The notes beneath the pieces were generated by a model. That model had not been told where the DNA came from. It did no database searches and was given only the letters and a program-made list of their open reading frames with translations. From contig CALISV010000304.1 of the NCBI GenBank assembly GCA_938041615.1, forward strand, positions 1-11,813: a stretch of 11,813 nt of DNA. The letters run 5' to 3'. The position numbers were made by a program, and so were the translations under genes. Positions 1-6,263 of this stretch are shown one piece after another (positions within the stretch are counted from its first letter, which is position 1; each line of letters starts with the position of its first letter). This DNA comes from an uncultured Campylobacter sp. GTDB lineage: Bacteria > Campylobacterota > Campylobacteria > Campylobacterales > Campylobacteraceae.

Positions 1-458
1 TATCTCTAGTAGTCGCCTCTTTGGGCTTTGCAAATGCCGCAGATATCGAGATCGTTGATATCTACGCCAAGGCTACACCTCCCGGCGCAAAAAATACGGC
101 TCTGTTTTTCGACATCAAAAATAACACAGATAAGCCAGTAAAACTAGTCGGCGCTAGCTCTCCGGCGGCCGCTACGGGCGAGATACATACGCACAAAGAA
201 GTAGACGGTATGAAAAAGATGGTGCAAATAGATAGCATCGAAGTAGCGCCTGAAAGCGCCGTGAGCCTAAAACCGGGCGGTCTGCACGTAATGCTAATGG
301 ACATCAAAGCTCCGATCAAAGAGGGCGACAAACTAGATGCTACGCTAGAGTTTGATAACGGACAAAAACTCGAGCTAAAAGACATCGTCGCAAAGTCGGT
401 CGTAGCTAAAAAAGACGGCGAGCACGGACACGATCACGGCGGACACCACAAGCATTAA
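1..458 (+). CDS. PCu(A)C-type periplasmic copper chaperone, 5' end cut by window
   Basis: The frame is open from base 3 and no start codon is visible. The first visible residues (SLVVASLGFANA, then ADIE) look like the end of a Sec signal peptide, so the true start lies before the window. The remaining domain is a PCu(A)C chaperone, which binds Cu(I) in the periplasm and hands copper to CuA or CuB sites. Counting from the TTG at 21, the family ligand pattern H-X10-M-X21-H-X-M is matched exactly: H56, M67, H89, M91. The C-terminus ends in a histidine-rich tail (GEHGHDHGGHHKH) that may add Cu(II) or other metal binding; such tails occur in some family members. The stop codon overlaps the start of the next gene (TAATG), so the two are probably translationally coupled. 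With the SCO gene two places downstream this makes a classic PCu(A)C/SCO copper-delivery pair. The family call is very secure; the client protein (NosZ CuA or an oxidase) is inference. Confidence 0.93.
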   Translation, partial: SLVVASLGFANAADIEIVDIYAKATPPGAKNTALFFDIKNNTDKPVKLVGASSPAAATGEIHTHKEVDGMKKMVQIDSIEVAPESAVSLKPGGLHVMLMDIKAPIKEGDKLDATLEFDNGQKLELKDIVAKSVVAKKDGEHGHDHGGHHKH

Positions 459-919
459 TGAAAAAATTTCTCATTATTTTAGTCCTTCTAGTCGGCGTTT
501 TGGGTACTTCGGCGTACCTGTTTTTTAAACCACAAGCACAAGAGGACTTTTTGAGCGCAGAGGACGTGGGGGCAAATTTAACCCCGCTTCCTTGCGATAT
601 GAACGCCGAGCACTCCTGCGGCGTAGAGTTTCGCGGCAAGACGGTTAAATTTAGCCTCTCGCCAAAGCCCGTTTACACGATGCAGCCGACGATCGTGCGT
701 ATCGAGGGGCTAGAAGGGTTTAAAAACCCGAGCCTTGAGATCCACGGCGTAAATATGGACATGGGTGTGATTAAGGCCGAAGTAGAAAAACGCGACAACG
801 CCTACATATCAAACATCGTGCTAAGCGCGTGCCTGATAAACATCATGAGGTACCGTTTCGAGGTGCTTGAAAACGGCAAAAAAAGCGGACTTTATATAGA
901 CTTCGACTTGCATCAATAG
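458..919 (+). CDS. Membrane-anchored YtkA/FixH-like protein between two copper chaperones
   Basis: This is a 153-residue protein with one N-terminal hydrophobic segment (about residues 4-22, after MKK) and a periplasmic domain. I do not recognise it as a named gene. Residues about 62-150 read like the YtkA/FixH type of small beta-sandwich: SLSPKPVYTMQPTIVRIEGL, then an HGVNMDMG turn, a strand-rich stretch, and a hydrophobic ending. Possible metal ligands are H96, M100 and M102 in that turn, M130 near the end, and the cluster C46-M48-H52-C54 (PCDMNAEHSC), where the two cysteines could form a disulfide. No Shine-Dalgarno sequence precedes the ATG, which overlaps the upstream stop codon, so translation probably depends on coupling to the PCu(A)C gene. 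Its place between PCu(A)C and SCO suggests a part in copper handling. That role is inference from position and Met/His/Cys residues, not from a known homologue. Confidence 0.8.
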   Translation: MKKFLIILVLLVGVLGTSAYLFFKPQAQEDFLSAEDVGANLTPLPCDMNAEHSCGVEFRGKTVKFSLSPKPVYTMQPTIVRIEGLEGFKNPSLEIHGVNMDMGVIKAEVEKRDNAYISNIVLSACLINIMRYRFEVLENGKKSGLYIDFDLHQ

Positions 920-934
920 ACGCAAATTTTACTT

Positions 935-941
935 AAAAGGA
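935..941 (+). promoter_or_regulatory. Ribosome binding site of the SCO gene, ambiguous start
   Basis: AAAAGGA lies just before two consecutive in-frame ATG codons at 945 and 948. The gap from the end of AGGA is 3 bases to the first ATG and 6 bases to the second. The second is therefore the better-spaced start, and the protein may begin MKKLII rather than MMKKLII. Confidence 0.6.
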
Positions 942-944
942 CGG

Positions 945-1526
945 ATGATGAAAAAGCTTATTATCGTACTTATACTGATTTTAACGGTTCTTGGCGTAGG
1001 TTATCTCGCATTTTATTCAAACAAATACGCCCCTAACGGTCAAAGCGCAAACGTCGCCGAGGGTCTAAAAAATTACGATTTTACCGGCAAGGGCGTAAAC
1101 GGCGCGGTGAGTCTAAAGAGCTTTGAGGGTAAAAATAAGATTATATACTTTGGCTACACCTCGTGTCCGGACGTCTGCCCCGCGACTTTAGGTATCTTAA
1201 GCGGCGTGTTAAACGAGCTTAAAAGAGACGATATCGTCGTGATTTTCGTCACCCTAGATCCGGAGCGCGACGAACCTAAAAACGTCGATGAGTATGCGAA
1301 GTATTTTTATCCGAATTCTTACGGTATAGTATTAGACGATCTGCCTAAGGTTGCAAAAAGCTACGGCGTGAAGTATCAAAAGGTGCTGCTTGAAAAATCG
1401 GTCATGGAGTACTCCGTCGCACACAGCTCCTCGCTCTACGTACTAGACAAAAACGGTAAATTCGTCGCCGAGATCTCCAATCTAACGGCGCAAAACATCA
1501 AGAAAACGCTGGAAAATCTGAAATAA
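945..1526 (+). CDS. SCO1/SenC family copper-binding thioredoxin-like protein
   Basis: This is a 193-residue protein (192 if the ATG at 948 is used) with an N-terminal membrane anchor (about residues 4-23) and a periplasmic thioredoxin-like domain. The SCO signature is clear: the CxxxC copper/redox motif C74-PDV-C78 in YFGYTSCPDVCPATL, the DPERDEP segment at about 105-111, and the distal histidine ligand H160 in YSVAHSSSLYV. The family inserts copper into, or reduces the cysteines of, CuA centres, and also helps assemble haem-copper oxidases. NosZ, encoded 1.2 kb downstream, has a CuA site with the two cysteines that SCO proteins act on, so NosZ is a plausible client. The gene ends the upstream copper group; a 156-base gap with a likely new promoter follows. 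The family call is secure, the client is inferred. Confidence 0.95.
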   Translation: MMKKLIIVLILILTVLGVGYLAFYSNKYAPNGQSANVAEGLKNYDFTGKGVNGAVSLKSFEGKNKIIYFGYTSCPDVCPATLGILSGVLNELKRDDIVVIFVTLDPERDEPKNVDEYAKYFYPNSYGIVLDDLPKVAKSYGVKYQKVLLEKSVMEYSVAHSSSLYVLDKNGKFVAEISNLTAQNIKKTLENLK

Positions 1527-1543
1527 TAACAGCTTTATTATTT
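1521..1543 (+). terminator. AT-only hairpin at the end of the SCO gene, weak terminator candidate
   Basis: AAATAATAA (1521-1529) and TTATTATTT (1535-1543) form a perfect 9-pair stem around a 5-base loop, and the stop codon lies in the left arm. The stem has no G-C pair and no long T run follows, so termination here would be weak. A second inverted repeat, GTGTTA (1555-1560) and TAACAC (1566-1571), follows it, with an alternative pairing TGTTAT (1547-1552) to ATAACA (1565-1570). The structure is real in sequence; the function is uncertain. Confidence 0.3.
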
Positions 1544-1605
1544 AGTTGTTATGAGTGTTACGTTATAACACAGAGATATTTTTTTATGCTTAATTATTAA
1601 CGATT

Positions 1606-1619
1606 TTGATTTAAATCAA
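1606..1619 (+). promoter_or_regulatory. FNR/CRP-family operator upstream of the nos operon
   Basis: TTGATTTAAATCAA is a perfect palindrome and an exact match to the FNR consensus TTGAT-N4-ATCAA. Its centre (1612.5) is about 41.5 bases before a start point predicted from the TATAGT at 1642-1647, which is the class II activator position. In Epsilonproteobacteria nitrate, NO and N2O responses are controlled by CRP/FNR-family regulators of the Nss type, which makes this the likely switch of the operon. Which regulator binds is not shown by the sequence. Confidence 0.82.
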
Positions 1620-1641
1620 TATACTTTAAGCCTTCCGGTTG

Positions 1642-1647
1642 TATAGT
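1642..1647 (+). promoter_or_regulatory. Probable -10 element of the nos operon promoter
   Basis: TATAGT lies 22 bases after the FNR-type palindrome and predicts transcription from about 1654. That leaves a leader of roughly 29 bases before the ATG at 1683. No good -35 hexamer is needed at an activator-dependent promoter, and the palindrome covers that position. The call rests on spacing and similarity to TATAAT only. Confidence 0.6.
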
Positions 1648-1682
1648 TTCTTTAGCGGAAATTTAAAACTCGGAAGTCATCC

Positions 1683-2756
1683 ATGAAGATTATAGCGCTC
1701 GTATGCGCTCTATTTGTTTTCTCCTTCGCAAGCGATGTTAGCGCTACGGCTAGCATCGACGTAAAAAGCTGCGCCTATAGCGAGCAAAACAAAACCATAG
1801 CCGTCTACGATGCCAAAAATTCGCTAAATATACTTAATCAAAAAGACTTAAAACCCATAAGCAAATTTGACTTTAAAACAGACGAGATAACCTCTCTAGC
1901 CTTTGATGGCGCAAATTTATATGCAGGATTTGCTGGCGGCGAGATAGCTAAATTTAGCGATGATTTTAGCTCTTTTGCCGGCATGCTAAATCTTTCAAAT
2001 TTAAGCCTTGATACGCAGGTAACGCACCTTCACGTCGCAAACGGCAAAATTTACGCGGTCGTCAGCAAAGACGCCTTTGTCGCATACGACGTTGCGTCAA
2101 AAAAGCTGATGCGCGCGAGTCTTGACGGCGCATACCATATCGCGACCTGTCAAATTTTAAGCGACGCCGCACTGATAACTAGCTGGGATAGATCGGTTTT
2201 TAGCGTAAATTTAAGCACCATGAAGGCAAAAAATATAGGCAGATTAAAATCCGTAGCTCTGAGCGCGGCGGAGATAAACTCAGGCGTGATTTTCGGGCTT
2301 GCTAGCGGCGAGATAGCTAGTCTCAAATTTGACGCCGAAGCAAATTTGACGCAAACAAATGGCAAAGACAACTCTAGCTCAAATTTAACCGCCGTCAAAA
2401 ACGCGCAAAACAAAGCGGATCTAAATTTGACTAGCGGCAAAGCAAACGCAAATTTGATGAACTCTACAAATTTAGAAACAAAAAACTCGGCGAGCACAGA
2501 GACCAAAGCCGCCCCGAACCTAATCGTCCAAATTTACAAAATCTCAAATTCACGCATTAAAAGCCTACTGGTCGTGCAGGATAAAGTTTATATCGGGCTT
2601 GGAAACGGCGAAATTTTACGAAGCGACGCGGAATTTAAACAGATAGAAAAAATAGGCAAAAACTCTGACGCCGTGATAAAAATTTTTAACGACGAAGATA
2701 GCGTCATAGCCGTTAGCATAAACGGCGAGATCCAAATTTACAAGAAAAAATCTTAG
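1683..2756 (+). CDS. Periplasmic WD40-like beta-propeller protein heading the nos operon (NapL-like)
   Basis: This is a 357-residue protein with a Sec signal peptide (cleavage after about residue 21, in FASDVSA or just beyond). The rest consists of repeated beta-propeller-like blades. Each has a hydrophobic strand pair ending in a G-G/N/S-G-E-I turn: GGEI 85-88, SGEI 208-211, NGEI 308-311 and NGEI 347-350. A low-complexity insert rich in N, S, T, K and A runs from about 217 to 279 and probably loops out between blades. It carries two matches to the Campylobacter N-glycosylation sequon D/E-X-N-X-S/T (E219-N221-T223 and D246-N248-T250). No catalytic motif is visible. The gene is first after the FNR-type promoter and 15 bases before nosZ, so it is surely co-transcribed with it. 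Epsilonproteobacterial nap operons contain a similar periplasmic propeller, NapL; likeness to NapL is my inference from fold type, size and context. The start is the ATG at 1683 with a weak GGAAG before it. Confidence 0.82.
   Translation: MKIIALVCALFVFSFASDVSATASIDVKSCAYSEQNKTIAVYDAKNSLNILNQKDLKPISKFDFKTDEITSLAFDGANLYAGFAGGEIAKFSDDFSSFAGMLNLSNLSLDTQVTHLHVANGKIYAVVSKDAFVAYDVASKKLMRASLDGAYHIATCQILSDAALITSWDRSVFSVNLSTMKAKNIGRLKSVALSAAEINSGVIFGLASGEIASLKFDAEANLTQTNGKDNSSSNLTAVKNAQNKADLNLTSGKANANLMNSTNLETKNSASTETKAAPNLIVQIYKISNSRIKSLLVVQDKVYIGLGNGEILRSDAEFKQIEKIGKNSDAVIKIFNDEDSVIAVSINGEIQIYKKKS
1932..2319 (+). repeat. 19-base direct repeat inside the beta-propeller gene
   Basis: GCTGGCGGCGAGATAGCTA (1932-1950) and GCTAGCGGCGAGATAGCTA (2301-2319) match at 18 of 19 bases. 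Both encode the A-G/S-GEIA turn of a blade, in the same frame and 123 codons apart. This suggests duplication of, or recombination between, blades rather than convergent codon choice. Confidence 0.6.
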
Positions 2757-2771
2757 GAAAGGAGATTTTCA

Positions 2772-5366
2772 ATGAACAAACTACTTAGTTGCGGTATCGT
2801 TGCGGCTGCGGGCCTCGCGTTTTCCGTTAGCAGTGCGTGTGCATCGGATAGCGATTTGCAAGCTATCATGAAAGCGCGCGGACTAACGGAAAAAGACGTC
2901 CTGGCGGCTGCTAAAACGTATCAGCCAAGCGGCAAGAAGGACGACTATATCGTCTTCTCATCAGGAGGCCAAAGCGGACAGGTGATGGTTTACGGCGTGC
3001 CTTCGATGAGAATTTACAAGTATATCGGCGTCTTTACGCCCGAGCCTTGGCAGGGATACGGCTACGACGAGGAGTCTAAAGCCATCCTAAAAAGCGGCGC
3101 CATCAGAGGCAAACAAATCACGTGGGGCGACACTCACCACCCTGCTTTAACCGAGAAAAACGGCGAATACGTCGGCGATTATCTTTTCATCAACGACAAA
3201 GCCAACCCTCGCATCGCGGTTATAAATTTGCACGATTTCGAAACTACTCAAATCGTCGTTAATCCAATCGTAAAAAGCGAACACGGCGGCAGCTTCATCA
3301 CTCCAAATAGCGAATACGTCATCGAAGCGGCGCAGTACGCGGCTCCGCTAGATAACGGCTACCACTCGATGGACGAATACGAAGCGGTTTTCCGCGGCGC
3401 AGTAACGTTTTGGAAATTTGACTATCCAAAAGGCAAGATAGACGAGAAAGCTTCCTTCTCGCTCGAGCTTCCTCCGTACTGGCAGGACCTAAGCGACGCC
3501 GGTAAGGGCGAGAGCTTCGGCTGGGCATTTACAAACTCGATAAACTCCGAGATGTATACGGGCGGTATCGAAAAAGGCTTGCCTCCGTTTGAAGCGGGCG
3601 CAAGTAGAAACGACACGGACTATTTGCACGTTTATAACTGGCAAATTTTAGAAAAACTAGCTCAGGATAAGAAAAACTACATGGAGATAAACGGCCATAG
3701 AGTAGTTACGATAGACGCCGCGGTTAAAGCCGGCGCGCTATTTTTGATCCCGGAGCCAAAGAGCCCGCACGGCGTAGACGTCACTCCTGACGGCCGATAC
3801 ATCGTCATCGGCGGCAAGCTAGATACTCACGCGACGGTTTATGATTTTAAAAAGATCAAAAATTTGATCGATAAAAAAGAGTTTGCCGGCACCGATCCGT
3901 ACGGCATCCCTGTGCTTGATATGGCAAAGAGCTTGCAAGGACAAGTCGAACTTGGCCTTGGACCTCTGCACAACTCTTTTGACGAAAAAGACGGCATCAT
4001 CTATACCTCTCTTTACGTCGATAGCCAGATCGTAAAATGGGACTATAAAAATCTAAAAGTTCTAGATAGGATCAACGTCCACTACAACATCGGACACCTT
4101 GATACTATGGAGGGTAAGTCGTCAAAACCTAAGGGAAAATACGCTATCGCTCTTGATAAACTTTCGATCGATCGCTTTAACCCGGTCGGCCCTCTTCACC
4201 CGCAAAACCACCAGCTTATCGACATCACGGGTGCTAAGATGGAGCTTTTATACGATATGCCGATACCTCTTGGCGAGCCTCACGACGTAGTTTCTATCGC
4301 GGCTAGCAAGCTAAAACCTGCTACTACCTACACGATGGGAACAAACTCTCGCACGGGTAAGGAAAGTCCGTTCGTAACTCTTGCCGGACAAGAGAGGATC
4401 GAGCGCAACGGCAAAAACGTAACCGTCTACGCTACGATGATCAGAAGCCACATCAACCCTGAGCACATCGAGGTAAATAAAGGCGACAACGTAACTATCC
4501 ACCTAACAAACCTAGAGCGCGCCCAGGACGAGACGCACGGCTTTACCGTGGATCTTTACAACATCCACGCATCTTTAGAGCCTGGTAAAACCGCAACCGT
4601 AAATTTCGTAGCGGACGAAGAGGGCGTGTTCCCTTACTACTGCACCGAATTTTGCTCTGCGCTGCACCTTGAGATGATGGGTTACTTGCTAGTTAAAGAT
4701 CCGAACAAAAAATACGAATCCGCCAAAGCAAGCAAGCTAAAAACCCTAAGCCCGGAAGCTCTAAAAGCCGAATACGATAAAGTAATCGCTACAAACAAAG
4801 CTACCGACGAAGTTATCCAAAGCGTCGTGGCTTACCTAAAAGAAAAGCATTACGAAAAATATCCTAAGGTAAAAGAGCTGGTTACCGACGCGCTGGATCA
4901 GTACGGCAAAATCCCTGAAGTAAAAGCAAAAGCCGACGAAGCCTACAAAAAAGGCGACGTAAACGGCGCGATACTATGGGAGTACCAAGTATGGCAGTAT
5001 ATGGTTAAAACCGCGGACGTCGGCCTAAGAGCTAAAAACAATCTCGCTAAAGAGATCGCCACGCCTATGAGCCCGGCTGCCTCCAAAGGCGAGGAAGCCT
5101 ATCTAAAAGGCGGTTGTAACGGCTGCCACGTCATCGGTCAAGTTAGCTCGGGTCCAGATCTAACGGGCGTTCTTTTGCGTCACGAAAACGGCGAGAAATG
5201 GGTGTTTGACTTTATCAAAGATCCGTCTAAATTTTACGGCGACGAGTATATCAAGTCTATGATCGATTACTTTAACCTAAGAATGCCTAATCAGCACATG
5301 AGCGATCAAGAGATCAAAGATATCATCGAATACCTAAAGTGGATCGACGAAAACGCGGGAATGTAA
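2772..5366 (+). CDS. nosZ: Clade II nitrous oxide reductase with C-terminal cytochrome c domain (cNosZ)
   Basis: This 864-residue enzyme reduces N2O to N2 in the periplasm. A Sec signal (about residues 1-24, ending SSACA) without a twin-arginine motif is typical of clade II. The propeller domain carries the seven CuZ histidines: H122 and H123 (WGDTHH), H171 (SEHGG), H333 (PHGVD), H400 (GPLHNSF), H442 (NIGHLDT) and H504 (EPHDV). The cupredoxin domain has the full CuA set: H589, C624, C628, H632 and M635, in CTEFCSALHLEMMGY; E626 holds the place of the tryptophan seen in many clade I enzymes. After a charged helical linker (about 640-765) comes a monohaem cytochrome c domain with C782-NG-C785-H786 and a likely distal Met, M838 (RMPN). 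It lets the enzyme take electrons directly from small cytochromes. The strong AAAGGAG at 2758-2764 sits 7 bases before the ATG. The gene is full length with no missing key residue. Confidence 0.98.
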   Translation: MNKLLSCGIVAAAGLAFSVSSACASDSDLQAIMKARGLTEKDVLAAAKTYQPSGKKDDYIVFSSGGQSGQVMVYGVPSMRIYKYIGVFTPEPWQGYGYDEESKAILKSGAIRGKQITWGDTHHPALTEKNGEYVGDYLFINDKANPRIAVINLHDFETTQIVVNPIVKSEHGGSFITPNSEYVIEAAQYAAPLDNGYHSMDEYEAVFRGAVTFWKFDYPKGKIDEKASFSLELPPYWQDLSDAGKGESFGWAFTNSINSEMYTGGIEKGLPPFEAGASRNDTDYLHVYNWQILEKLAQDKKNYMEINGHRVVTIDAAVKAGALFLIPEPKSPHGVDVTPDGRYIVIGGKLDTHATVYDFKKIKNLIDKKEFAGTDPYGIPVLDMAKSLQGQVELGLGPLHNSFDEKDGIIYTSLYVDSQIVKWDYKNLKVLDRINVHYNIGHLDTMEGKSSKPKGKYAIALDKLSIDRFNPVGPLHPQNHQLIDITGAKMELLYDMPIPLGEPHDVVSIAASKLKPATTYTMGTNSRTGKESPFVTLAGQERIERNGKNVTVYATMIRSHINPEHIEVNKGDNVTIHLTNLERAQDETHGFTVDLYNIHASLEPGKTATVNFVADEEGVFPYYCTEFCSALHLEMMGYLLVKDPNKKYESAKASKLKTLSPEALKAEYDKVIATNKATDEVIQSVVAYLKEKHYEKYPKVKELVTDALDQYGKIPEVKAKADEAYKKGDVNGAILWEYQVWQYMVKTADVGLRAKNNLAKEIATPMSPAASKGEEAYLKGGCNGCHVIGQVSSGPDLTGVLLRHENGEKWVFDFIKDPSKFYGDEYIKSMIDYFNLRMPNQHMSDQEIKDIIEYLKWIDENAGM

Positions 5367-5375
5367 TCCAAATTT

Positions 5376-5399
5376 GATTCGGGCTTAGCGGTCCGAATC
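5376..5399 (+). other. First stem-loop in the nosZ-nosB gap
   Basis: GATTCGG (5376-5382) pairs perfectly with CCGAATC (5393-5399), with one more G-U pair inside. An alternative, mutually exclusive pairing is TTAGCG (5385-5390) with CGCTAA (5404-5409). No T run follows, so this looks more like an RNA-stability or switching element than a terminator. Confidence 0.5.
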
Positions 5400-5413
5400 G
5401 GTTCGCTAAATTT

Positions 5414-5441
5414 GAGGCTCGGCGCGCGTAACCCGAGCCTC
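5414..5441 (+). other. Second, strong stem-loop in the nosZ-nosB gap, possible attenuator or RNA stabiliser
   Basis: GAGGCTCGG (5414-5422) and CCGAGCCTC (5433-5441) make a perfect, GC-rich 9-pair stem around a 10-base loop. The next bases (CTACGTTAAATTTAAA) are not a clean U tract, so full termination is unlikely. A stem here could protect the 3' end of a nosZ message or reduce read-through, giving more NosZ than accessory proteins. The structure is clear; the role is inferred. Confidence 0.6.
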
Positions 5442-5501
5442 CTACGTTAAATTTAAAAAGCGTTTTGCGAAAAATTTTTTAAATTTAATAAAGGAGAAAC
5501 G

Positions 5502-6263
5502 ATGAAGAAGTATCAAATTTACACTATTATCGCGTTAGTCTTGATGACCGTTTGTTTTACGATCCCGGTGCTTGGCTTTTTCGGAGCCAAGGCTAAAATC
5601 GCCGCGGGCGAGCCGCTCGCTGGGTATTCGTATAAAATTTACGACCTTTACACCTCGTTTCAGTACAAAAATCACTTGATGCCGGACGACGTAAAAGCCA
5701 GCCTGCAAAAAGCGATCGAGCAAAAAGCCGAGATCGGCACGCCCTCTTTTCCTATCTGGTACGTCGCGCTTGAAGCGCCAAACTACCCAAAAGACGCCTT
5801 TCCAGACGGTATTCCGGTTTATTTTCACGTTGACGGATACAGCGGCGACGTGCACGAGATGAACACCATAAACCACTACATCGGCATGTATCCGATGGAG
5901 CACGGCGGCAACGTCGAGCGCGCGATTGCGCCTTATTATCTGCTTATTTCCACGCTTTGCATGCTAGCCTTTTTATACTACGACGGCAAATTTAACTCCC
6001 TACTCATGGTGCTTCCGACCATCGCTCCGCTGCTTTTTATGGGCGCGTTTGCGGGCTGGCTTTATTGGTACGGGCACAATATGCAAGAGTGGGGCGCGTT
6101 TAAGATAAAACCGTTTATGCCGACCGTGCTTGGCGACGGCAAGGTCGCGCAGTTTACGACGCACTCGTATCCTAGCATAGGATTTTGGGTGATGATGGCT
6201 ATGAGCGCACTTTGTATACTAGCCGTATTTTCAAAGAAAAAAGAGCTCAAAGACGCGAAATGA
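5502..6263 (+). CDS. nosB: NosB, clade II nos membrane protein
   Basis: This is a 253-residue integral membrane protein placed directly after nosZ, where clade II clusters carry nosB. Four membrane segments are visible: about residues 5-27, 142-159, 166-188 and 224-243. A large loop of about 114 residues lies between the first two and should face the periplasm. That loop ends in a Met/His-rich stretch, HEMNTINHYIGMYPMEHGG (residues 118-136), with H118, M120, H125, M129, M132 and H134 as possible metal ligands. No haem or Fe-S motif is present. The exact function of NosB is not established; a role in electron transfer to or maturation of cNosZ is usually supposed, in place of the NosR of clade I. 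A strong AAAGGAG (5490-5496) precedes the ATG. The stop codon overlaps the nosD start (ATGA). Confidence 0.9.
   Translation: MKKYQIYTIIALVLMTVCFTIPVLGFFGAKAKIAAGEPLAGYSYKIYDLYTSFQYKNHLMPDDVKASLQKAIEQKAEIGTPSFPIWYVALEAPNYPKDAFPDGIPVYFHVDGYSGDVHEMNTINHYIGMYPMEHGGNVERAIAPYYLLISTLCMLAFLYYDGKFNSLLMVLPTIAPLLFMGAFAGWLYWYGHNMQEWGAFKIKPFMPTVLGDGKVAQFTTHSYPSIGFWVMMAMSALCILAVFSKKKELKDAK

Noticed and set aside
2772..2843. A Tat signal on NosZ
   Set aside because: No twin arginine is present. The sequence is a plain Sec signal ending SSACA, as expected for clade II NosZ.
5471..5490. The A/T run before nosB as a separate promoter or terminator
   Set aside because: AAAATTTTTT followed by AAATTTAATA is common in this AT-biased spacer style, and no -35 partner or GC stem directly adjoins it.
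6185..6259. A longer NosD starting inside nosB
   Set aside because: It would put 25 charged residues before the signal peptide. The ATG at 6260 in the ATGA overlap gives a normal Sec signal and normal coupling.
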